This document shows, in pieces, positions 52,082-62,553 of a stretch of DNA of 64,000 nt. Both the position numbers and the translations under genes were made by a program. The DNA is from Streptomyces armeniacus (GTDB lineage Bacteria > Actinomycetota > Actinomycetes > Streptomycetales > Streptomycetaceae), in the NCBI RefSeq assembly GCF_003355155.1, contig NZ_CP031320.1:7876715-7940714 (forward strand), read 5' to 3'. The notes under the pieces are model-generated. The model made no database searches and was not told the DNA's origin. It saw nothing but the letters and a program-made list of their open reading frames with translations. Within the stretch, counting starts at the first letter, position 1. Each line of letters begins with the position of its first letter.

Positions 52082-53662
52082 GTGACGACCCCTTCCCACA
52101 GCGTCGCGCCGCGCCGCACGTACATGATCGGCCGCGCGCGGCCGAACGCCATCGTCGGAAAGAACCGGGAGACCGGCGAGATCGCGTTGATCATCACCGG
52201 CGCCTTCTTCGGCATGATGAGCGGCCTGCTGATCCCTGTGCTGTCGGTACGCATCCCCGCCCTGGTCGGCTTCCCGATGCTCGCGCTGGCGGCGGTGTAC
52301 GTGCCGTACCGCGGGCGGACGCTCTACAAGTGGTTCGAGATCGACCGCAGTTACCGGCGCATGGTGCGGCGCGGCGAGGCGTACCGCTCCGGTGTGCAGG
52401 AGGCGGGCACCCGGCTGGACGGCCGCGAGGTGGAGGTCGGGCCGCCGCCCGGCGTCGGCCGTATCAACTGGCTGTCGGCGCCGTTCGGCCCGGACGAGAT
52501 CGCCGTCCTGCTGCACGCGGACCGCCGTACGGTCACCGCGGCCATCGAGATCGAGGGCCCCGGCGTCGGGCTGCGCGACAGCGAGGACCAGGAGGCGCTG
52601 GTCGACCGGTTCGGCACGCTGCTCAAGCACGTCGCGAACGGCGACGGCTTCGTCACCCGGCTGCAGATCCTCGCCCGTACGCTGCCCGCCGACCCCGACG
52701 CGCACGCGAAGGACATCGCGCAGCGCGGCGACGACCGGGCGGCGCCGTGGCTGCAGGAGTCGTACGAGCAGCTGCAGTCGATGGTCTCCACGTCCAGCGA
52801 GCAGCACCGCGCGTACCTCGTGGCCTGCATGCACTACGGCCGCGAGCTCGCCGCCGAGGGCGCGGCCGTCGCCAAGGCGGCGCGCGCTTCCGCGGGCGGC
52901 GTGCCGGGGATGCGGGGCGGCCGCGCCCGCAAGATGACCAAGGACGAGGGCCTGGCGGTCATCATGGCCCGCGAACTCACCGACATCTGCGCACGTTTGG
53001 CGGAGGCCGACATCCGGGTACGCCAGCCGCTGGGACAGGCGCGCATGGGGTCGCTCATCCACTCCATGTACGACCCGGACCACCCCATCGACCACATCCA
53101 GGCGATGACGAAGCGGAACGCCTGGCCGGCGGAGCTGGACGCGCTGGAACCGACCTATCTGAAGGCGAAGACCAGGGAGTCGGTGACCCGCGCCCCCTGG
53201 TGCCACTCGACGGCGTGGGTCAAGGAGTGGCCGATGACCCCGGTGGGCGTGAACTTCCTCGCCCCGCTGCTCGTCCACACCCCCGACGTGATCCGCACGG
53301 TCGCCGTGGTGATGGACCTGGAGCCGACGGAGCTGGCCATCGAGCGGATGCTGACCGAGAAGACCAACGACGAGGCGGAAGCGAGCCGTCAGGCCAAGAT
53401 GAACCGTACGGTCGACCCCCGCGACATCGCCGCGCACGGCCGCGTCGACCAGCGCGGCGAGGACCTGGCGAGCGGGGCGGCCGGGGTCAACCTGGTGGGT
53501 TACATCACGGTGTCCTCGCGCAGCCCGGAGGCGTTGGCCAGGGACAAGCGGACGATCCGCGCGTCCGCGGGCAAGTCGTATCTGAAACTGGAGTGGTGCG
53601 ACCGCGAGCACCACCGGGCGTTCGTGAACACCCTGCCGTTCGCCACCGGCATCCGGCGCTGA
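52082..53662 (+). CDS. SCO6880-family protein of a conjugation-like secretion system
   Basis: The 526-residue protein has two adjacent N-terminal transmembrane segments (IALIITGAFFGMMSGLLIPVL and IPALVGFPMLALAAVYVPY). A long soluble part follows (INWLSAPFGPDEIAVLLHADRRTVTAAIEIEGPGVGLRD, through MYDPDHPIDHIQAMTKRNAWPAE to YITVSSRSPEALARDKRTIR). This is the family named after SCO6880, always encoded with a VirB4-like ATPase. The GTG start has an ideal GGAGGTGA site. It resembles an N-terminal VirB4/PrgI-type membrane partner. It is the first gene of a three-gene operon. Confidence 0.85.
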   Translation: MTTPSHSVAPRRTYMIGRARPNAIVGKNRETGEIALIITGAFFGMMSGLLIPVLSVRIPALVGFPMLALAAVYVPYRGRTLYKWFEIDRSYRRMVRRGEAYRSGVQEAGTRLDGREVEVGPPPGVGRINWLSAPFGPDEIAVLLHADRRTVTAAIEIEGPGVGLRDSEDQEALVDRFGTLLKHVANGDGFVTRLQILARTLPADPDAHAKDIAQRGDDRAAPWLQESYEQLQSMVSTSSEQHRAYLVACMHYGRELAAEGAAVAKAARASAGGVPGMRGGRARKMTKDEGLAVIMARELTDICARLAEADIRVRQPLGQARMGSLIHSMYDPDHPIDHIQAMTKRNAWPAELDALEPTYLKAKTRESVTRAPWCHSTAWVKEWPMTPVGVNFLAPLLVHTPDVIRTVAVVMDLEPTELAIERMLTEKTNDEAEASRQAKMNRTVDPRDIAAHGRVDQRGEDLASGAAGVNLVGYITVSSRSPEALARDKRTIRASAGKSYLKLEWCDREHHRAFVNTLPFATGIRR

Positions 53663-53680
53663 GAGAGGAGGAGGACGGGC

Positions 53681-55126
53681 ATGTCAGGCGCACGAGATCC
53701 ACTGACCGCGGTCACCGACGCGTTCACCAGCTTCCTCTTCGGCAAGACGGAGACGACACGCCTGCCGGTACGCACCTCCACGGGCCAGGCCCAGGCGGTG
53801 TATCTGCCGACGGCGGCCCCCGGCCTCGGCGACTCCGGCGTGATCATCGGCCGCGAGGTCTACAGCGGCAAGGGCTACATCTACGACCCCTTCCAGCTCT
53901 ACGGCCAGCAACTCCCCGCCCCCCACTGGCTGGTGCTCGGCGAGTCCGGCAACGGCAAGTCGGCGCTGGAGAAGACGTACGTGCTGCGGCAGCTCCGGTT
54001 CCGCGACCGGCAGGTCGTGGTGCTGGACGCGCAGGGCGAGGACGGCGTCGGCGAATGGAACCTGATCGCCGAGGAGATGGGCATCACGCCCATCCGGCTC
54101 GACCCCACCGCCGCCCTCGACCAGGGCATACGTCTCAACCCGCTGGACCCGGCGATCACCACCACCGGCCAGCTCGCGCTGCTCCGCACGATCATCGAAG
54201 TGGCGATGGGGCACGGCCTGGACGAGCGTTCCGGTTTCGCGCTGAAGGTGGCCCACGCGTACGTCAACGCCACCATCGCCGACCGGCAGCCCGTCCTCAC
54301 CGACATCGTCGAGCAACTCCGCCATCCGGAACCGGAGTCGGCGCAGGCCATGAACGTCGCGCTGGAGGACGTACGCGCCTGGGGCCTCGACGTCGCCCTG
54401 GTGCTGGACCGGCTGGTCGACGGTGACCTGCGCGGCATGTTCGACGGGCCGACGACCGTAGGCATCGACCTGGACGCGCCGCTGATCGTCTTCGACCTCT
54501 CGCACATCGACCGGAACTCGATCGCGATGCCCATCCTGATGGCCATCGTGGGCGTCTGGCTGGAGCACACCTGGATCCGCCCCGACCGCCGGAAGCGCAT
54601 CTTCCTGGTGGAGGAGGCGTGGCACATCATCAACAGCCCGTTCGTCGCGCAGCTGTTCCAGCGGCTGCTGAAGTTCGGGCGGCGGCTGGGCCTTTCGTTC
54701 GTGGCGGTGGTCCACCACCTGTCGGACGTGGTCGACGGCGCGGCGGCGCGCGAGGCCGCCGCGATCCTCAAGATGGCCTCGACCAGAACCATCTACGCCC
54801 AGAAAGCCGACGAGGCGAGAGCCACCGGCAAGGTGCTGGGCCTGCCGCGCTGGGCCGTCGAGATCATCCCGACTCTCTCGCCGGGCATAGCGGTGTGGGA
54901 CGTGAACGGCAACGTGCAGGTCGTCAAGCACCTCATCACCGAGGCCGAACGGCCGCTCGTCTTCACCGACCGCGCGATGACCGAGGCGGCCCCCGCAAGG
55001 CAGCCGGAAGCACCCTCGCTCGACGCGGAACTGGAGGCGGAAACGGAGGCGCGCGCCATGGCCATGGAGCACGTGTCGGGACCACACGGGGAACCTGACG
55101 GCTCCTCCGCGTCCACGGTGGCCTGA
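53681..55126 (+). CDS. VirB4/TraC-like secretion ATPase
   Basis: The 481-residue protein has the Walker A in HWLVLGESGNGKSALEKTYVL, the Walker B region in RKRIFLVEEAWHIINSPFVAQLFQ and a downstream sensor-like LGLSFVAVVHHLSDVVDGAAA and STRTIYAQKADEA. This is the FtsK/VirB4 NTPase layout. It probably energises transfer of DNA or protein across the membrane. It lies 18 bases after the SCO6880-family gene with AGAGAGGAGGAGG before the ATG, and a GTG-started membrane gene follows after 2 bases. Confidence 0.9.
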   Translation: MSGARDPLTAVTDAFTSFLFGKTETTRLPVRTSTGQAQAVYLPTAAPGLGDSGVIIGREVYSGKGYIYDPFQLYGQQLPAPHWLVLGESGNGKSALEKTYVLRQLRFRDRQVVVLDAQGEDGVGEWNLIAEEMGITPIRLDPTAALDQGIRLNPLDPAITTTGQLALLRTIIEVAMGHGLDERSGFALKVAHAYVNATIADRQPVLTDIVEQLRHPEPESAQAMNVALEDVRAWGLDVALVLDRLVDGDLRGMFDGPTTVGIDLDAPLIVFDLSHIDRNSIAMPILMAIVGVWLEHTWIRPDRRKRIFLVEEAWHIINSPFVAQLFQRLLKFGRRLGLSFVAVVHHLSDVVDGAAAREAAAILKMASTRTIYAQKADEARATGKVLGLPRWAVEIIPTLSPGIAVWDVNGNVQVVKHLITEAERPLVFTDRAMTEAAPARQPEAPSLDAELEAETEARAMAMEHVSGPHGEPDGSSASTVA

Positions 55127-55128
55127 CC

Positions 55129-55980
55129 GTGCCGCCGTACGAGCAGCGGGGCAGGCCCGGAGGCTCCGGCGGAGGACGCGGGCGGTACGGGCGGGACGGA
55201 CGGGACGGGCGGTACGGGCGCGAGCGGGACACCCGTGCGTGGCCTGTTCGTACGGGCGGCGACCGCGGCGTACCCGACGGGCTGCTGATCGGCGGGCTGG
55301 CGTTCCTGCTGGGCATGGCCGCGCTCATCTGGACGGCGACGGGCCTCTCCGGACTGTTCGCGCACGGCTCCTGGCCGGACGGCGTCAGATTCACGCGTAC
55401 GCCCACGGCCGTACGCGAACTCCTCCACGAACCGCACGACATGGCCGCCGCCTGGCCGGAGACACCGACCGAGCAGCTGTCCGGGTACGGGCTGTTCTGG
55501 GGCATCTTCATCAGCCAGCTGATGGTGCTGATGGTGCTCACGGTGTTCGTGCTGGGCACGGTGACGCGCTGGCGCGCGGTACGCCGCGCGGCGCGGATGG
55601 CGGCCGAGCGGGACGCGGAGGAGGCGGAGGACGCGCGGGACGCGTCGGCTGCGTCGGCCGCGTGGGATGAGCGGCGCGCACCGGAGGCGGCCGCGGGCCC
55701 GGGGGCGGCGCCGTACGGCCGCCCGCGCGACCCGTACGGCGAGGCGGGCCCGCCTGCGGGGCACGCGTACGAGCAGCAGGGCGGTCCCGGCGCGGGCGGG
55801 CCGCCACGGCCCGTACCGGGCCCAACGGGCGGCGCGTACGCGGACGCTGGCCCCGCGGGGGACGGCACGCCGCACGACCCCGCGTACGCCCCCACGTACG
55901 GCGCGGCACCGGGACCCGTGGCGAAACCCGTACCGGAACCCGTACCGGAGGCGGCCGCCCCCGCGCCGTCCCCCGCGCCT
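55129..55980 (+). CDS. N-terminus of a VirD4/TraG-like membrane protein, 3' end cut by adapter
   Basis: About 284 residues remain. They have a Gly/Arg/Tyr-rich N-terminus, then helices GLLIGGLAFLLGMAALIWTATGLSGLF and GLFWGIFISQLMVLMVLTVFVLGTV, followed by a cytoplasmic Ala/Pro/Gly-rich segment. The gene in this position in actinomycete SCO6880 loci is a VirD4-like coupling protein whose ATPase part follows; here it is lost at the adapter after APSPAPV. The following codons (SYPHLRAHEPSRGL) are translated adapter. Confidence 0.7.
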
Positions 55981-56047
55981 GTCTCGTATCCACATCTCCG
56001 CGCCCACGAGCCGTCGCGTGGGCTCGGAGAGGTGTATAAGGGACAGG
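55981..56047. other. Nextera adapter dimer (assembly junction)
   Basis: CTGTCTCGTATCCACATCTC and CGCGCCCACGAG are followed directly by CGTGGGCTCGGAGAG and GTGTATAAGGGACAG. This is the read-2 adapter in both orientations, back to back, the clearest of all six junctions. It ends the secretion operon and begins the block with the methyltransferase. Confidence 0.95.
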
Positions 56048-56074
56048 TGCCGGCCGTGCCGCGGGCCGGCGCGG

Positions 56075-57019
56075 TCACGTGCCCAGCGGCCAGGCGTACG
56101 ACTCGTACGGGGTGTCCAGCCAGGCCCACTGCTCGCCGCCGCGCACCGTCAGGCCGTACCGCTCGCGTTCCGGGCGGCCCTCGCCGGTCCAGATCTCGTA
56201 CGCCGCGCGTGCCGGCACCCGCCCCCTCGTGAGCGCGAGCAGGAAGCGGAATGAGTCGCTTCGTTCGGCCTCCGCGGGCAGCCCGGCCGTACAGTCGGCG
56301 GGCCCGTACGCGGGGCCGGCGCCGCGCAGCGGCACGAAGTACGCGGGGGTGTCGAGGAAGCGGCCCGAGGCGTGCTCGGCGTCGAGCACCCGGAGCGCGA
56401 TCAGCCCGGTCGCGAGCGGCGCCAGCACCAGCGCGCCGGGTGCGCACTGGGCGAGCCAGGGCAGGGGGACGGCGGGCAGCGCGCAGGTGGCGATGATCCG
56501 GTCGTACGGAGCGTGCGCGGGGCAGCCGCGCGCCCCGTCTCCGGTGACGACGGCGGGGCGGTAGCCGGCGGCGGCGAGGTGGTTGCGGGCGGCGTCCGTG
56601 ATCCCGCGGTCGAGATCGACGGTGGTGACGTTGCGGTCGCCGAGCCGGTGGCAGAGCAGCGCGGCGTTGAAGCCGGGGCCCGTACCGATCTCCAGCACCC
56701 GCATGCCGTCCCGCACCTCCAGCGCCGCCAGCATGCGCGCCATCAGCGACGGCTGGCTGCTGGAGGAGATCAGCTCGCCGTCGCGGATGCGGGTGGCCAG
56801 CGGCACGTCCGCGTACACGCCGCGCAGCCAGCGCTCGCGCCCCTCCGGGTCGGGGTCGTCCCGCCAGCGCCGCTCCTGGGCGCCGCTGTCGGGCTCGACG
56901 GCGTAGTAGTACGGCACGAACAGCTCCCGGGGGACCTCCTCGAACGCCCTGCGCCAGGCGGGGTCGGCGAGCGCGCCGCCCGCCGCGATCTCCCGTGCGA
57001 ACTCTGCCGCGGCACCCAT
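56075..57019 (-). CDS. Protein-L-isoaspartate-O-methyltransferase-like protein
   Basis: In this 314-residue protein the N-terminal part WRRAFEEVPRELFVPYYYAV and the motif DGELISSSSQPSLMARMLAALEVRDGMRVLEIGTGPGFNAALLCHRLGDRNVTTVDLD belong to the PCMT/class I methyltransferase fold. The C-terminal 120 residues are a family-specific extension. It transfers methyl from SAM; such actinomycete members may modify peptides rather than repair isoaspartate. GTGGAGGC precedes the ATG at 57019. The stop lies 28 bases from the adapter, so the gene is complete. Confidence 0.87.
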   Translation of the reverse strand: MGAAAEFAREIAAGGALADPAWRRAFEEVPRELFVPYYYAVEPDSGAQERRWRDDPDPEGRERWLRGVYADVPLATRIRDGELISSSSQPSLMARMLAALEVRDGMRVLEIGTGPGFNAALLCHRLGDRNVTTVDLDRGITDAARNHLAAAGYRPAVVTGDGARGCPAHAPYDRIIATCALPAVPLPWLAQCAPGALVLAPLATGLIALRVLDAEHASGRFLDTPAYFVPLRGAGPAYGPADCTAGLPAEAERSDSFRFLLALTRGRVPARAAYEIWTGEGRPERERYGLTVRGGEQWAWLDTPYESYAWPLGT

Positions 57020-57185
57020 GCCTCCACTGTCCTGCGCCGGTACGGCGGGCGCGAGGGGGCACCTCGCGACGTACGAGCCCGCCGTACGCGCCCGGCGCTC
57101 CCCGCTAGATCCGGTCCAGCGACCGCTGGACCGCTTCTCGCGCCTACGGGGTGAGGCAGCTGTCCGCACGCGAGAGGAGGTCCCG

Positions 57186-57824
57186 ATGCCGCACACACCG
57201 GGGGCGCAGGAGCCGCAGCAGGCACCCGCGCAGGCCGAGCGGCAGCCGCAGGCGCAGGCCCCGGACGCGTTGCGCGTCGCGGTCATCGTCGGCAGCACCC
57301 GCGAGGGGCGGGTGGGCGACGCGGTGGGCGGCTGGTTCGCGAAGCGCGCCCGGCAGCGTACGGACCTCGAGATACGGCTCGTGGACCTCGCCGACTTCAG
57401 CTTCCCGGAGCGCTATCCGGAGCGGGCGTCACCGGACATGGCGGCGTTCTGCGGTGAAGTCGGGCGCGCGGAGGGGTTCGTGGTGGTGACACCCGAGTAC
57501 AACCGCAGCTTCCCCGCCTCTCTGAAGCAGGCGATCGACTTCGCCTACGACGAGTGGCACGCCAAGCCCGTCGCGTTCGTCTCGTACGGCTGCCGCTCCG
57601 CCGGGCTGTACGCGGTGGAGGCGCTGCGTTCGATCTTCACCGAGCTGCACACCGTCACGGTGCGCGACGGCGTGAGCTTCGACCTGCTGGGCGGCTGCCC
57701 GGGCGAGCCCGGACGGCCGGGCGAGGACGCGGAGGAACGGGCCGTGGCCAGCATGCTCGACCAGCTCGTCTGGTGGGGCCTCGCGCTGCGCGAGGCACGC
57801 GCGGCACGGCCGTACGTCACCTAG
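57186..57824 (+). CDS. NADPH-dependent FMN reductase
   Basis: The 212-residue flavodoxin-like protein has [23 protein letters not shown] (FMN phosphate loop), [45 protein letters not shown] (the PEYN.s.P..LKnAiD hallmark) and [17 protein letters not shown]. The first 28 residues are a Gln/Pro/Ala-rich extension. GAGGTCCCG precedes the ATG. It reduces FMN or an acceptor with NAD(P)H. Confidence 0.9.
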   Translation: MPHTPGAQEPQQAPAQAERQPQAQAPDALRVAVIVGSTREGRVGDAVGGWFAKRARQRTDLEIRLVDLADFSFPERYPERASPDMAAFCGEVGRAEGFVVVTPEYNRSFPASLKQAIDFAYDEWHAKPVAFVSYGCRSAGLYAVEALRSIFTELHTVTVRDGVSFDLLGGCPGEPGRPGEDAEERAVASMLDQLVWWGLALREARAARPYVT

Positions 57825-57969
57825 CCGCGCGGCCGCCGGGGAGGCCGCCGGAAAAACACGTGGCGGCGTGCGGCACGGAGGCAGTACACGAAGCAGTGGC
57901 GACACGACTGCGGCGGACAGACCGAACAGACCGAGAAGCAGACCGAGAGACAGACATGGAGTTCCGGAT

Positions 57970-59012
<1,043 letters not shown>

Positions 59013-59016
<4 letters not shown>

Positions 59017-59775
59017 GCACCGCGACGACCACCGAGCCACGCAGCGAAGACCTCGCCCCGGTCAGCACCGAGAGCCTGGCCTCCCTGCTCATCGCCAAGG
59101 AACGACCACCCCGCCCCTCGGCGTGGAGCGCGTCGGTCACCTTCGGCTGGCGCGCGATGCTGAAGATCAAGCACGTGCCGGAGCAGCTGTTCGACGTGAC
59201 GGCGTTCCCGATCATGATGGTGCTGATGTACACGTATCTCTTCGGGGGTGCGCTGGCCGGATCGACCTCGGAGTATCTGCAGTTCCTGCTGCCGGGCATC
59301 CTGGTGATGAGCGTCATCATGATCACGATGTACACGGGCATCGCCGTCAACACCGATATCGAGAAGGGCGTCTTCGACCGCTTCCGCACGCTGCCGATCT
59401 GGCGCCCGTCGCCGATGGTCGGCTATCTGCTGGGCGACGTCATCCGCTACGCACTGGCCTCGGCCGTGATGCTGACCATCGGCATGATCTTGGGCTTCCG
59501 GCCGGAGGGCGGAGCCGTGGGCGTCCTGGCGGGGGTGGCGCTGCTGCTGGTGTTCTCGTTCGCCTTCTCGTGGATCTGGACCATGTTCGGGCTGCTGCTG
59601 CGCTCCGAGAAGTCGGTGATGGGCGTGAGCATGATGGTGCTCTTCCCGCTGACCTTCGGCAGCAACATCTTCGTCGACCCGAAGACCATGCCCGGCTGGC
59701 TCCAGGGCTTCGTGAACAACAGCCCGATCACGCACCTGTCCTCCGCCGTACGGGACCTGATGGCGGGCGACGCGC
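59013..59775 (+). CDS. ABC-2 type permease (DrrB-like), C-terminus lost
   Basis: About 254 residues remain: the N-terminal [46 protein letters not shown], then [47 protein letters not shown] and [36 protein letters not shown]. This is the DrrB family with five of six helices. The final helix and tail are absent. From about 59775 the same frame continues with a GH1 beta-glucosidase fragment, so this is a chimeric join. Confidence 0.88.
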
Positions 59776-60077
59776 GGGTCGCCGGCTGGTCCGACGTGTG
59801 GGACGGGGAGCTGGACATCGCCGGACAGCCCCTGGAGGGCCGCAGCCTCAACTTGGGCGGGGCGTCGCTGGTGGCCGCCGGCACGGCGGCCGACGCGGAC
59901 GTCGAGGGCCGCGACGGGCACGGCGCCGGCGCGCACTCGCCGTGGCCGGGCGCCGACCGGGTGGCGTTCCACCAGTCCCCCGGCGAACAGACCGCCATGG
60001 GCTGGAGCATCGACCCGACCGGCATGACGGAGCTGCTGCTCCGCTTCTCCCGCGAGGCGCCCGGCCTCGCGCGTTTT
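59776..60077 (+). pseudogene. Fragment of a GH1 beta-glucosidase
   Basis: The in-frame continuation of the permease reads DGELDIAGQPLEGRSLNLGG and GHGAGAHSPWPGADRVAFHQ then TAMGWSIDPTGMTELLLRFSREAPGL. The SPWPGA...TAMGWxIDPxGxxxLLxR block is the family 1 glycosidase segment just before the ITENG nucleophile motif. That motif is missing, because the sequence changes at about 60078. In the region expected to read PLDFLGxNYY the residues are scrambled, so the piece is damaged as well as truncated. Confidence 0.72.
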
Positions 60078-60127
60078 GGGCGGGGGCCGCGGTACGTAAT
60101 TTGCTGTCCGTCGGCGTCGGCCGGGGT

Positions 60128-60148
60128 CCGTCCTCAAACGCCGGACGG
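60128..60148. repeat. Streptomyces intergenic palindromic repeat
   Basis: This 21-base element (CCGTCC, TCAAACGCC, GGACGG) has 6-base inverted arms. It is the reverse complement, with one change, of the element at 34534-34554. It stands in the 3' region of the cobIJ gene, where it could form a terminator-like hairpin. Confidence 0.75.
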
Positions 60149-60192
60149 GCTGGGTGTGGCTGAGGGGCGCCCTCGGGCGGGGGATCGGGTCG

Positions 60193-61842
60193 TCACGTCG
60201 ACGGTGCGTCCGGGTAGTGGCGCGGGGTCCAGACCCATTCCGTGTCGTCCGCGCGGCGCGTCGTGCGGGTCTGGGAGGAGCCGATCAGCAGGATCGTCCG
60301 CATGTCGACCTCCGCCGGGTCGAGGTCGGCCAGCCGTACCGTCCGTACGGACTCCTCCGGGCCGCCCACGTCGCGGGCCAGGACCACCGGGGTGTCCGGG
60401 GCGCGGTGTTCCAGCAGGAGTTCGCGTGCCTTGCCGACCTGCCAGCCGCGGCTGCGGGAGCCGGGGTTGTAGAGCGCGAGGGCCAGGTCGGCGGCGGCCG
60501 CCGCGTGCAGGCGGCGTTCGATGACCTCCCAGGGCTTGAGCCGGTCGGAGAGGGAGAGCGCGGCGTAGTCGTGCCCGAGGGGGGCGCCCGCGCGGGCGGC
60601 GGCGGCGTTGGCGGCGGTCACGCCGGGGAGCACCCGTACGGGTACGTCCCGGTACGTGTCCTGCGCCGCCACCTCCAGTACGGCCGTCGCCATCGCGAAC
60701 ACGCCCGGGTCGCCGCCCGAGACGACGGCCACGCGGGCGCCGCGCCGGGCCAGTTCGAGGGCGAACTCGGCGCGTTCCGACTCCACGCGGTTGTCGGAGC
60801 CGTGCCTCCGCTGCCCGTGCCGTACGGGTACGCGGTCCAGGTACGTGGTGTAGCCGACCAGTTCGTCGGCGGCGGCCAGGGCGCCGCGCGTCTCGGGGGT
60901 GAGCCACAGCGGTCCGGCCGGTCCGGTGCCCACGACCACGACCTCGCCGGTACCGGTGCCGGTGCCGGTGCCGGTGCCGGTGGCCCGGTCCCGCTCACCG
61001 CCGTCCGCACCGCCGCTCCGTACCGCGTCGCTGAGGCGGCTCGGCAGTACCGCCACCGAGAAGTACGGCACCGACTCGGGGTCGGTGTCGGCCAGCCGCC
61101 CGGTGCGTTCGCCGGACATCGTGGCGCGTTCCACGTAGTGCGCGTCGGCCAGCCGTCCCGAACGCTCCATCGCCCGCCGCACGGTGGGGAACGTACGGCC
61201 CAGCTTCATGACCACGGCCGCGTCCGTCCCGGCCAGCCGGGCCGTCAGCTCCTCCTCGGGCAGGGTGCCGGGGAGGATCGTCAGCACCTCCTCGGCCTCC
61301 GCGAGGGGCGTACCGAGGCGGGCGGCGGCCGCGCTCACGGAGGTGACGCCGGGGACGACCTCGGTCGGGTAGCGGTCGGCCAGCCGCTTGTGCATGTGCA
61401 TGTACGAGCCGTAGAAGAGCGGATCGCCCTCCGCGAGGACCGCGACCGTACGGCCTGCGTCGAGGTGCGCGGCCAGGCGGGCCGCCGCGTCGGTGTAGAA
61501 CTCCTCGAGCGCGCCGCGGTATCCGCCCGGGTGGTCGGTCCCCTCGGTGGTGACGGGGTAGACGAGGGCCTCTTCGATGTGGTCGGCGCGCAGGTGCTCG
61601 GCGGCGATGGAACGGGCGATGGAACGGCCGTGGCGCGCGCTGTGGTACGCGATCACGTCGGCGTCCGCGATGACCTGTACGGCCCGTACGGTCATCAGGG
61701 ACGGGTCGCCGGGCCCGAGCCCGACGCCGTACAGCCTGCCCTTGCCGGTGTCGGCTGCTGCGTGTGCCGTGCCGTCCGTCTGGCCGGTGGCCTCTCTGCG
61801 GGCACCGCCGTTCGTCCGGCCGGTGGCCTTCGACTCGCTCAT
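60193..61842 (-). CDS. cobIJ: Fused precorrin-2 C20- and precorrin-3B C17-methyltransferase
   Basis: This 549-residue protein has two tetrapyrrole methyltransferase domains. The first (about residues 35-285) has [43 protein letters not shown] and [13 protein letters not shown]. The second (about 300-545) has [41 protein letters not shown] and [36 protein letters not shown] (TG)n-type linker, [12 protein letters not shown], joins them, encoded by GGTACC/GGTGCC repeats. It performs two SAM-dependent steps of the cobalamin ring pathway. Its ATG overlaps the cobH stop. Confidence 0.93.
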   Translation of the reverse strand: MSESKATGRTNGGARREATGQTDGTAHAAADTGKGRLYGVGLGPGDPSLMTVRAVQVIADADVIAYHSARHGRSIARSIAAEHLRADHIEEALVYPVTTEGTDHPGGYRGALEEFYTDAAARLAAHLDAGRTVAVLAEGDPLFYGSYMHMHKRLADRYPTEVVPGVTSVSAAAARLGTPLAEAEEVLTILPGTLPEEELTARLAGTDAAVVMKLGRTFPTVRRAMERSGRLADAHYVERATMSGERTGRLADTDPESVPYFSVAVLPSRLSDAVRSGGADGGERDRATGTGTGTGTGTGEVVVVGTGPAGPLWLTPETRGALAAADELVGYTTYLDRVPVRHGQRRHGSDNRVESERAEFALELARRGARVAVVSGGDPGVFAMATAVLEVAAQDTYRDVPVRVLPGVTAANAAAARAGAPLGHDYAALSLSDRLKPWEVIERRLHAAAAADLALALYNPGSRSRGWQVGKARELLLEHRAPDTPVVLARDVGGPEESVRTVRLADLDPAEVDMRTILLIGSSQTRTTRRADDTEWVWTPRHYPDAPST

Positions 61843-62549
61843 TCTTCCTCGCTCGCAATCGCGTTGAGCGCCGCCGCCGCCATCGCGCTGCCGCCGCGGC
61901 GGCCCCGTACGACGAGATGCGGCAGCCGTGCCGGGTGCGCCGCCAGCGCGTCCTTCGACTCGACGGCGCCGACGAAGCCGACCGGCACCCCGATCACCGC
62001 GGCCGGGCGCGGGGCGCCCGCCTCGATCAGTTCGAGGAGCCGGAAGAGGGCGGTGGGCGCGTTCCCGATCGCGACCACCGCTCCCTCCATACGGTCGCGC
62101 CACAGCTCCAGCGCGGCGGCGCTGCGTGTGGTGCCGAGTTCGGCGGCGAGCGCGGGCACGGACGGCTCGTTGAGGGTGCACACCACCTCGTTGTCCGCGG
62201 GCAGCCGCTTGCGGGTCACGCCGCTGGCGACCATCGCCGCGTCGCACAGGATCGGCGCGCCGTCGCGCAACGCCTGCCGCGCGGCGGCCACCACGCCCGG
62301 CGAGTGGCCGAGGTCGCGCACGAGGTCGACCATGCCGCAGGCGTGGATCATCCGCACCGCGACCTGGGCGACGTCGGACGGGAGCCCCGCGAGATCGGCC
62401 TCCGCGCGGATGGTGGCGAAGGACTGGCGGTAGATCGCGGCGCCGTCCTTCTCGTAGGGGAGGGGCGGGTCCTCGTACGACATGGTCCGTTCGCTCATCT
62501 CGGTGTGGTGCTCGGCCGGTTCGGGGTGGTGCGTGGGGTGGGTGCTCAC
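61839..62549 (-). CDS. cobH: Precorrin-8X methylmutase
   Basis: The 236-residue protein has [46 protein letters not shown] (active-site His in MIHACG), [17 protein letters not shown] and [19 protein letters not shown]. These are the full CobH/CbiC signature. It moves the C11 methyl group to C12 to give hydrogenobyrinate. It starts at a GTG 4 bases after the cobG stop and overlaps cobIJ by 4 bases, showing one operon. Confidence 0.94.
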   Translation of the reverse strand: MSTHPTHHPEPAEHHTEMSERTMSYEDPPLPYEKDGAAIYRQSFATIRAEADLAGLPSDVAQVAVRMIHACGMVDLVRDLGHSPGVVAAARQALRDGAPILCDAAMVASGVTRKRLPADNEVVCTLNEPSVPALAAELGTTRSAAALELWRDRMEGAVVAIGNAPTALFRLLELIEAGAPRPAAVIGVPVGFVGAVESKDALAAHPARLPHLVVRGRRGGSAMAAAALNAIASEEE

Positions 62550-62553
62550 GGCG

